A stretch of DNA of 64,000 nucleotides, from NCBI GenBank assembly GCA_905250075.1, contig CAJNOP010000285.1, forward strand, positions 135,661 through 199,660. Reading direction: 5' to 3'. Below the pieces are notes generated by a model. That model did no database searches and had not been told where the DNA came from. It was given only the letters and a program-made list of their open reading frames with translations. Position numbers and translations under genes: made by a program. This stretch comes from Rotaria sp. Silwood1 (Eukaryota; Rotifera; Eurotatoria; Philodinida; Philodinidae). Below, one piece after another: positions 48,501 to 60,500 of the stretch. Position 1 is the first letter of the stretch. Each line of letters starts with the position of its first letter.

Positions 48501-51500
48501 TATCAAGGCAATATGCACCATGTGAATTTATACCGGCTAGTGGTTCTATCGTTAGGATTTGCGCTACACTGACGATTTATCGCCGAATCTTTTGAAATGT
48601 TGGTATATCAGAGTCGCCTGTACTAACTATTGAGTACGAATCGATCATAGCTATGTGATTAATTTCTATTTTACATTCATAGCTGAAACCGGAAGTGGTA
48701 AGTGCTACTGCGAATTCTTATTAGCACTGTGGTCTATCAGTCGTAGTACGATATGTGTACCGTATCTCACCCTACACGGTAGAATATTCGATTAAAATTC
48801 AAATAGAATTTCAAATTCTTTTTAATATTACCTTTGATGGATTGGCATCAAAAATAAAAGCTTTATAAAGTTTAGCTTCTGTTTGTGTACAAATTAATAC
48901 TGAAATAAGACAATTAAATGAACTCATTGCTAATAAACGAATTAAATTCATTTTCATTTCTTTTTCTATAGTTGTTACATTATTTAACATGTTTTCCATT
49001 GATTTAATTATTTTTCCATCAATAAATTGTGCACGAGCACGTGCAATAATATATTTTGTTAATTCTTTACCATCCATAGTTGAACCTATTTTAATTAATG
49101 TTATTGGCATTTCAATATTTAATAATTTTCTTGCTTCTTCTTGTTTTTTAACTGTTTCATAAAAAATTTTTGCAATTAAAGAATTTAAACCAAAAACATC
49201 ATCTTTATTTAATATTGTATACATATAATCAATAAAACGATATGTTGCTATTTTATTTATTAATATTGATGTTATTGTTGTTAATGTTAAATCAATTTTA
49301 ATATCAAGTTGTTCAATAACAAATACTGATATATATTTTTTATAAAATTCAATTAATGTTGACTTATTAACTGATGTTAATATTTTTAATATAAATTTTT
49401 CTAATGCATTTAAACGATGTTCAATACGAAATAATAAATTTTGTCCATATAATATTGAATAAATATAATCAAGTAAATACATTTGTTTATTATGATCATT
49501 TAATTTAATTATAAAACGATTTATTGATGATAATATTTCATCTTCAAATATATGATGTTGTTCACAACATAACATCCATATTAATAATTCAAATAATATA
49601 AATGATGATGATAATTCAAGTGCTAATAATATTTTTCTTATTGCACCTTGATAATCATGATATTCTTGTGTACCTTTATGAAATTCAGTACTTTTTAATG
49701 GAAAACAATCAGCTGTAAATGTATGTAATGTACGACAAAAATCATCAGACCATTTTTTACGTTTATCTTCATTTAAATCATCATCTGTATCAAGTGATGC
49801 AAAAAATGGTAATAAATCAAGTAAACGTGTTTTAAATGTTAAATTTAATTGTTTATCAATTAATAATGATAAATACATTTGTGATATATGATCAAATTGT
49901 TCATGTTTTATTAATAAACGACTATCAATAATAAATGTTTTTGTTAATAATGTTACAATTAATAGTTTATCATCAATATTTGTTGAACGATAAAGTGGAA
50001 CAAATAATGACCAACATGTATATATACCATCAACAAATTGTCGACCATATTGTTGACGTATATCTTTTTCTCGACTACATAAATCAAGAACAACGCTTAG
50101 AAAAGAAACAATTAAACGACATTGTTCAACTGTTTTTATTTCACCAATATTATTTATAATAAAATGTGGTGTTGTACCAAGCCAACTTGTTATTTGATGT
50201 TTAAATAATGTTAATAAATAAGTTCCAACTGTTGCCATACCAGAATCAGTATGAATACGATTTGATTGAAAAAAGTATGGTAAAACTTCATTAGGCTAAA
50301 ATAGAAAATAATTTAAAAAGAGTTTTGAAGTATAATAGTTAAAACTTAGATTTCGTTCTAAAAGATTGTGACAGACATTAGCCAGTAGAAACTATCAGAT
50401 CCGAACATGATTTGCATCGGACGAACTCTACTAGTTAAAGACTGTGTATTAATCACGTCTCGTTATGATATATAAACTATTTCCTTCTTGGATTTTTGAA
50501 GAAATATGTCCGAAAATAGATAGAAAAGAACAATCGTCCTATAATTAGCAATAGTAGCTACATTGTGTTTCACATTTTAATCCTACAGGAAATATACTAA
50601 CAGCTGTTTTTTTTAAATACCTTAATGCCTAAATAAATAATATAATCAAATAGAGCTTGTAAACCACGTTGATTATCAATAGTTAAAACAAGATTTGCTT
50701 TATCAAAATCTTCTTCATGTGTAATCATTTTCTACAAAAAATAGAGAATAAGTTTTTAAATGAATATTTAACATCAAGAGAAATAGATACTGTTAGCATT
50801 GTTGTCCAAAGTTCTTTAGCATATTGTTCAGGTTGATTTGGTTTAGCTAATAATCGAACCTCATATAAAAGACGAAGTCCACGAGTAATGGTAAATATAA
50901 GTGACCAACGAACAGGATTCATATTGAGTTCATTTGTTAAATTGTACATTCTTTAAATAATAAAATTAATATGAAAATTTCAATAGATATCGATGAGAGA
51001 TGTAGAGGCTTAGACTTTTTTTTTAGTATTTAGTCATAATTTGATTCTACAATCTTTTATTTGATCTTAGCGGATGCTCAGATTTTTTTTTTATTATTTC
51101 AAATTCAATTCTCTTGACAGTTTATTCTAATACTGTAATATCTAATCTCTTTATGCTGACGGATCTTCATTCAGATCTTTGATATACTGACTTTACTGTA
51201 CCTAATAGATAGAGTAAAAACATCGCGCTAAACAATTTTACACTAATTTACCCGTCGGATTTTGTCATTTGGAGTGCATTACTATAAAATGGTTGTAGTA
51301 ATTGTTCAGGTAGATGAGTTGTCATTGATTTAAGTAGAATTAAAATCTAAATAATTAAATTTCGAATTAATTAGATAATAGCAATTGAAACTAACTCGTT
51401 CTGGTAATTTTTTATTAATTTCTTCATTATTAATATCAAATCCAATTTGTGTTGGATTAAATACACAAGTTAAAATTAATTTTGTTAAATCATTACTATA

Positions 51501-54500
51501 AAATGAACTATCAATTGCACGTTTTGTATCATGTGGATATTTTGACCATATTGCTGTAATAAAATTAAGTAGACGAACAATCACTGTACATTTCGCACTA
51601 AATATATAATTAAAAATAAAAAAAATGAAAAACAAAAATCAAGTTCTCTTACGTATCAAATTGACGAACATCATTTGGAGTAAATACATATGATTGACTC
51701 GAAGCTGGAAAATAACTAACTATATTATGTAATGTATTCATCGATATTTTTGATATAAAGTATGATAATGATGTAATCAAACGACTTTGTTGATTGTTGT
51801 CTATAATAATAACATAAATTAATAGATACTGTTATCTTACTAAACTATTCAATTTTAATTAATTGACCGATTACTAATTAATTAACTAATTACCAATTAA
51901 TTAACTAATTACTAATTAATCAATTAATCACTAATTAATTAACTAATTACGAATTAATCAATTAATTACTAATTAATTACTAATTACTAGTTAATCAGTT
52001 AATTACTAATTAATCAACTAATTACTAGTTAATCAGTTAATTACTAATTAATTAACCAATTACTAATTAATTAACTAGTTAATAACTAGTTAATTAATCA
52101 CCAATTTAGCTAATTACTAATTAACAAGTAGTTAATTAACCAATTACTAATTAATAAGTAGTTAATTAACCGGCTAATTACTAATTAATTGATCGAGTTA
52201 ATGATTTAATTAATTAAGTAGTTTATTAATTTCTGTGATGAACTAGTTTTACAATTTAAAAGAAATTAATCGTACTTGTCAATTAATTATTAGAATTATT
52301 GAATTATAGATATGTTAAATGAACTAATTCAGTTGTATCTATAACATTTAAAGTTTCTGAACTTACCTTGAAATAGAAGAGGATTGAGAAAACCTTGTGA
52401 AAATACCCATGTATAACAATCTAATGAAGCAATAAGTGTATCAAGCCATTGATAGACAATTGGAAGAGAAAATGTTTCACTTATATCAGTTAAACATGCT
52501 TGATTTGCTAAACTTGCTTTAAATCTTGTTTTTTTATCTTTACTAATCGTACCTTCAAATCTAAAAAAAAGAAAAAAAGAAAAATATCTTATTAAATCTC
52601 AATTTTCTTGAAATTATATTTTTACCTTTCAATAAAATAAATATTTCCTTCGGATTTAATTTTTAAATCAAAATATTCACGTATTGATCGAATACCTTTA
52701 AAAAATTAAATTAAATTATTTTTCATTGACATAATAAAATATTTCATACCAGGTAAAAGTGGAATAAATGTACAAACAAGTTCAATACATTTTCTTCTTG
52801 ATTCTGTTTCAATTCTTCCGCATTGCCGAAGTAACCATCGAATAGTAACATCAAGTGATGCTTCAGCCCATGATCTAAAAATTTATCAAATTAAAAATTA
52901 TTTTTAAAGAAAATATAATGTTTACGGTGGACGATGTCGTTTTGGTGTTTCTTTAATAAATAAATTTGCTTTTTCTTTTATTATTCGTTCTATATGAGAT
53001 AAAGCTCCTATTGCTTGTTGTTGTGTACCTAAAAGAAAATGAACAAATCATAATAATTTAATAACAAAAAAAATCAATTATAAACTTACCCAAAGATGGA
53101 TCATCTTCTTGAGCAATTGCTAAACTTTCAACAAATACATAAAGTAATTGAAGAGTATAAATATCAACTAATGTTTCTGATTCACTAAAATATTATTTTA
53201 AATTTAAAATAAAAAGGATAAAAAAAATAAAAATATCGTTATACCGATAGAGTGTATATATAGAATTCCATGCTAATGTTGATCCAAGTCTTTTAAAACT
53301 ATTTGGATGTAATGAAAAACTAAGAATACGTTTAAGAATTGATGTAGCATTTTTTAAATAAGATGATTTATCATAACCACCAGCATGTTTAACAGTCCAT
53401 TTAAGAAATTCTTTTAGACAAATTCCACTAAAATCACGTATTGATGCATTACGACCAGATATCATACCATTCTAAAATAAATAAAAATTGTTTCATAAGA
53501 AACTTATAAAAAAAAAGTTTTAAAAACCATAAATGTATCAAGCATTGACATTGTTTCAGGATTTTCATAATTTTGATTTTTTGTAAACCAATGTATCATT
53601 TGAATCATAAATGTTGTAAATAATGTTTTTGTAAACTAAATTTTTAATACAATAGGTTTTTGTTTTTTTTAGAAAATACAAATTAAATTCTATTACTGTA
53701 TCTGAATCACAAGATAATTCGAGTATAGCAGGAAATAAATGTTCATAGAGTTTATCATAAGAAGCCTATATAAAAAAAACGAACAAAATACTTATTTTTT
53801 TGGATGATATTAAAATAAAAACCGACCGCTGCACTACTTCGATTATTTGCACTTTTTCCAATCATATAAAGCATTATTGATTGAAGTAATTCACATGCAG
53901 TAATTTTTGTTTGACGATCAGAACTATGTAATGCTAAATCAACAATACGAGGTAGAAATATATCTAAATTAAATTATAAGGTTAAACAAAACAAAAGAAA
54001 AATTTCTTATTATACCAAGATGAATAATAGGTTTTATATCATCAAATGGTACATGAAATGTTATATGATTTTCATTATCCCATGCTATAGCTTCTTTTAT
54101 TAAATGATTTGAAGTATCATCAATAAGATAATGATTTATACGATTGCCTAATGAACCAAGATATTTTAAAATACGAAATTGTACACGACGAATATCACTA
54201 TCTTCAAAAAGCTATGAAGAAAAAAAAATAAAAACTACTATAAATTATTTCATAAAAATTAATAAATCTAATTTGAGATAATTGTAAACAATAAATTTCT
54301 TTTCTTTATTTTTAGTTAAAATATGTTTTTTAATTTTGTTTAGTTGACGAAATCTTTAGAATAAAGTTTATCATTCGAAAAAATTTACTATATTAGTAAT
54401 AGATTAATTTAACGAGCTTTGATACTCAACGAAACTACTATTTTCCTTAAAATAAATATTACATGATTAGAGATATGTCATTTTTTTTCTTTCTTTGGGC

Positions 54501-57500
54501 TAATCTCTCTTGAATTATAAGAAATTTTTTTTTTCATTTAGTTCTGTTCCTATACATCTCAAGCCTAGACTCTAATCTAAATAGAATATTCAATTTATTT
54601 TTCTCTATTGAAATTATTCGAAATATAGCACACTTTTCGACTGATTTAAAGTATGCGATGCTGCCAATTAACAGTTTCGTTAGCTTACTATATTTTTTTT
54701 TACAACTAGAAATAGTTGAAATTCAAAATAGAAATCTGCTCTGACTTTAAGTTCTTTCGTCTCGCCAATCAATTCAACTTCCAATAGAGAATGACTAAGC
54801 ACATACAAGCCACAGTGATGGGCGTATGTCATAAATTAGTTCGTATGCTGAGTGGTAAGCATTATCCTACACAAAATGCTAGTAGTGGTTTATTTAGGAT
54901 CGTTCCATGTTTGGCAGGTATGTACCTAGAAATTTTCTGAAGGGAGGGCCCAAAGTCCTTGGGGGGGGGGGGGGGGGAGTACCATGGGAAAATTATAAAA
55001 ATTTGCTGGGAAAAAAACGTATACCTGTATCCCCTACAGCAGGGGCTTACTCAGGGGGCCCGGGCACTCCCCTCAGCCAAAAAAACACCTGGAGGGGAGT
55101 ACGGGTAGAAGATTTTTTCTGAAAACAAAAATTAATTTTTCTGCTAGTGTCTAGCCCCATAATGAGTCGGGCACCCCCCTCAGAAAATTCCTGGGTACGC
55201 CTCTGCCCTACCGGCGTCTTCAGTCCTGAGAGGGGGGGGCGAGCCCCATGGGCTCTCCTCCTTCGGTATGTGCCTGATGTTTAGTAACGGCTATATATTT
55301 CGTTTACTTCCTCAATAAAATTTCGGTTAACAATTGTTTTTTAATTCTAACACATATTTTACAAAACAAGTGATTTTCTCATTTAGAAAAGAATTCATTT
55401 TAATTGTACTTTCAGTTTAATTGTCTATGTAGTTTTAATATTGAAATGTTTTTCTTTTTGTTATATAAAAATACATACATGTTTTATTTGTTTAGTTTTT
55501 TTAAGCATTCGTGTTGGTAAAACACGTTTAGTTTTCGAATTTAAACGTGTTTTTTCTTGTAATGATGAAACAACAGCTCGAACATTAACATCATCACCTA
55601 AAAATTATTAACTAATTAATTTATATTTATTTATTTTCAAAAATTTTACCTTGATCATATGATAAACGAAGAAAATCATCAAGATAAGGTAATATTTGAT
55701 TATAAAAATTCGGTAAATTTAATGATATTGATTTTGACCATCGTTCAAGACTATTTATTGTTTGTTCAGCTAATGGTAAATAAGTTAAACCAATACTTAA
55801 CGCAAGCTAAAATAAATAATAATAATTCTTTGTGTGTGTGTGTGTGTGTTAATTTTACTTGAATAGCTGGTACATAATCAGCAAAATCATAATCAATACA
55901 TTCTGATGGTAATGAAATAATAAATTGTAAACATGATACAAGTAAATCATCACGATATTGTTTTTGACGAGAAAGTACTTCATGAGCAAATCGTCGAACA
56001 AGTGAACAAACAGCTGTAATTTGTTCATTTTCATTTATATCAATTTCCATCATTTCAATACCAGCACGTGTTGTTGTTGTTGTTTCTACAGAACGATTTG
56101 ACTAAGAAAAAAAGAAAATTTAATAATAAAAAATTTTTATAATTATTTTTAATTACTTTAAAATAATCAAGTTTTAAACAAATATTCATAATTAATGTAG
56201 CAAATCGATATATACCACTAACTAATGGATATCTAAATTAGAAATATTTATTTAATTAATATCAAAAAAACAAAAATGTAAGAATGATATAAACAAACTT
56301 TGTTGATGTAGCAATAATATCATATAAAAATCGAAATATCCATTTTTGAAATAATTCTGGTGTTTGATCTGGTAATAAGTCTCTGTAAAAAGAAAAATAA
56401 ACAATAGATTAATCCTTTGCTCTCGAATGTCCTCTGATGAAGAAATGAAACATGGAAAAGCAACAATGGAGAGAGATCCAAAACTTAGACGCGCGGTTTC
56501 TATTTCACTTATCACAAACTTCAATTTGCTAATATGTAATTCAATCACATGCAGTATTGCACAAGGATAAGAGCAGTATATGAAAAATTAGGATTAATTC
56601 CATGAAATGGATTCATAAGTGATCTCATTGGTAAACGTCTAAAATTTATATGCTCAATCAGCAGGGTTTACTAAACATGTGTATTAATACCAGCGTAAAA
56701 TCCTGGCTCCGTTACTCCTATGAAGTGAAAAATCACTGAAACTATATGATCCACAACTACCCAGAACGATGATTTCAGCCTTCGAATACTGCAGGAAGAC
56801 ATCGAAAATCGACGAAACATAGAAGCAGTATTCCAGTTGGGAATTTTCTGGATTTTTTTCCGATGATTTCTGACCGGTTTCTGCTGGAAAGAGTAGGAAT
56901 TGGCTGGAATCCATCGGAAAAAACCCGAAAAATTCTCGATCGGAATACTGCTTCCATATTACCGGCCCGTACTTCTCGACCTGGGTGACTTTATGTTGGT
57001 TTTCTATCTTTGAAAAGTATGATGAAAATAAAATTTTCTCTTAGAAGTCTTTGTCTATTTGTAGGCAAAATATATCCTGGAGATTTGTTGTGTAATTTAT
57101 ACCAATGGAAATGTTTACTAGTGAATTAAATATATTTCACAAAACTATACTTATATAATTATTTTATTAGTTGATCTTCTGTTTTACAAATAAAGAAAAA
57201 CTTACTGACAAAAATCGACAAGATTATAGAATATTTGAAAATCCATTGGTTTTACAGGTCGCATACCAAAAACAGGATCACTCGTTGCAATTTCATCATT
57301 ATTTTCATCCTAAATTTATAATTATATTCGAACAATAAAAGTTTAAAATTTTTCTTTACATCTGCTTTTTCTTTTTCAACACTTAAATCAAGTCGATCAA
57401 TAATATGTAAAATTGAATCAATAATTTCATCATATAATGATACAAGCATATTTTGTCGATCAAATATTGGATATGCACTTGTATCGAATTCCTTTAAATA

Positions 57501-60500
57501 AAATAAAAATAAAGCTTTCAATAAACAAAAAAAAAGCAATTTAATTACTTTTAATGAAGTAACACTTAAAATTGATCTCCATAATGGAAGATAATTTTCA
57601 TATGTAATTGTTTTTCCAATTGATAAAAGAGATTTAAGTTTATCTTCTGATACATCTGGTTCATAATTTTCTAATTGTTGTTCAACAGTTGATTTTAATG
57701 GATGTGAACAACAACGAATAAGTGTTTGAGTTACTTAAAAAAAAAAACAAAAACCAATGTTTAATTATTAATAAAAGAAATCAATATTCGAAAAAAACAT
57801 TAATTACCAATTCGTGATAAAAATGGTTTATATGAATTTGGTTTTGTTTGTAAAGCTAAAATCATTTTAATAACAGATGAACATGTTGTTGCTTGTGGTT
57901 TTGGTTGATAACGTGGATAATAATCAATTGTCATTACAGTTAAACGTTCAAGTGGACCAAGAAATTCTTCACCAATCTACAAAAAAAAAAACAAAATTAA
58001 TTAAACCTTAATTTTTCTTTATTTTTACATTTGTCATTTCAATAATAATAGCTGAAAGTGCATCAATTAAATTAGGTAATCCATAAAAACGTTCATCAAA
58101 TATATCCATTGCTTGTGATAATGTTACTGTTGGCATTGCTATTTGTTCACAACGTTGAATAAGACCAACAAACATAAATTTAATATCTTCTTCTGTACCA
58201 TAAAGTTTACAAGCCTATACAATAATAAAAGCAAACAAAGCAATTATTCATATTTCATATATTTTCATATTGGAAAATGAATATACAGATTAGGATTGAG
58301 AAACTCATTCATAGAAAGATTCTCTTGAGTGGACTATAGAACATCTACTATAAGTAAGTGCACATAAGTTTTGCTGTAGTTACTATTATTTTCAAGTTAT
58401 TCAATTAGAAATAAATCATAGTGTACTGATGGGTTCTCTCGATTATGATGTGCACAGGACAAGATTTTCTCTCCTGTCCTGTCCTGCTAGCTATCTCGGT
58501 TCTGACGGGCGGCAGGACAGGACAAAAATAAAAATCTTGTCCTGGCGGGCGGCAGGACAGGACACCAGGACCGTCCTGTCCTGTGCTCATCTCTAGTGCA
58601 CAATATACAATTTAAATCATCTAACTTATATTTTCAAAAAATAGTAAAACTTCTTGTTTATAGAATAATCTTACATTAGCAAAAATTCCATAACCACGAA
58701 TTCCCATTGCTAAATCTCGAATTTCTAATTCTGGTGTATCAATTTTATCTCGAAATTCTTTAATAAAATATTGAAAAACTTGTACAGCACGACGACGTTC
58801 TTCTGGTGTTTTAACATTTGTTTCTTTTAATGCATTAGCAACCTTAAAAAAATGTAACATAAAAATTTTAAAAAAATTGTTTTAATTTTTTTTTGGTTTT
58901 TACTCCAAGTAAAAATGTATCATATGCACGTTGAGCTACTTTTTTTACATCATAATTATCATGTGCATTCCATGCTCGTATACATCGAAGTATTTCAGGA
59001 TAATCTTCATAAAGATATTCAGTAAATAATGTTGAATGTTGTGCAAATAATTCAAGACCAGCTAAAATATAAAATAATGTTTGTTTTTTTTTTTTTGGGT
59101 TTTATTAATAATAAACAAAACAAAAATAGATTTATTCTACCTTTAACTAATGCATATCGATTTAAATTAGTTTGATCTTGTGTTTGTATTGCTCGTGCTG
59201 CATAAATATAAATACGTTTTAAATCTGATTCACAACGTATTCGTTCTTCATTATAACGTTTTTCATCTTCTTTAGTTTTACTTCGTACTATAGGTGGTGG
59301 TGGATTAGCTATATTCAAATAAAAAGAAATAAGAAAATTTTGATTTAGTACTTTTCGTAATTATAGAAATAAAAAAAAAAAAGAGCTTTACCAGGTGTTG
59401 ATGATGGAGTAAAATTTACAAGATAATTAACAAGACCTTCTATTGCACCTGCCGCAATTAACATTTCAAATTTAACATCTTTGACTAACTAAAAAATTAT
59501 TAAAATTTTTATAAGGAAATTAAAAAAAAAACGGATATTTTTAGAATATTCTAATCTTGTTTATAATCAAATATGATTGTAGTGTCATCTACAGTTGAAT
59601 TTTAAAAGTTCAACAAAACAATAAGCGAATTCAATTATATTGAACTGTCACTTGAGATGGATGATACTTTTTATTTATTATGTTACTAATTGATATTCTT
59701 ACTTGTTCGTGTAAATATTTTAAATATTGACCAAGTAAAAGTGGATCTGCATATTTTTTCATATGTTCTGGAAAAAATTTACATAATAGACCGAGAAACG
59801 CTAAACACAATCCTTTGACTAAATATGAAAAAAAACAAAAACAAAGCAAAACTCTTAATTTCTTTCTATTATAAAAATAATCAATTAACTTGTTGCTGTC
59901 GCTTTTGAACTTTGAAGACCAATTTGATCTAGAAAAATTGTAGCCATTTTATCAACTTCATTTTGCATATCTGAAGAACCGGCACTTAATTCCATTAACT
60001 AAATCAAGTATTCTTACATATAGAATACGAATAATTTTTAATATTTACTTGTGATAAAACAGGAAATATAGTTGCTCTTACATCAGATGCATTATCGACA
60101 TTAAAAATTGTTAATAGAACTGTTTTAAGTTCAATAGCATGTGGTAAAATTTTTACACCGGCACTTTCAACAAAAAATTTTAGAAATTGTAGAATTTCAA
60201 CTTTAGTTTTTTTTAACTAAAAAAAATTAAATTTTCTTTTTGTTTCGTTTCTTATGCTATTGAAAAAAAAATATATATATTACTTCAGTTTTTGACGATG
60301 AACGTCGAAGAAATGTGAGAATATTCTTTTGACCACAAAATAAAGCTGATAAACACATAGCTTAAAAATTTGAAAACAAAAAAAAAAAGAAACATTTAAT
60401 TAGATTTTTTTTTTATTGTTTCGTTTTTTTTTTCTTTGTATTATATGCATCACCTGTTTGCATTGGTGATGGATGTTCAGAATAAGCTTGTGCAAGATCA

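Noticed and set aside
54907..55122. Plus-strand frame with a Gly run (LGGGGGGV)
   Set aside because: It derives from the G-rich MITE at 54913-55207.
56684..56957. Minus-strand frames with repeated [21 protein letters not shown] peptides
   Set aside because: They fall inside the fold-back in PRKDC intron 14 and overlap each other in two frames.
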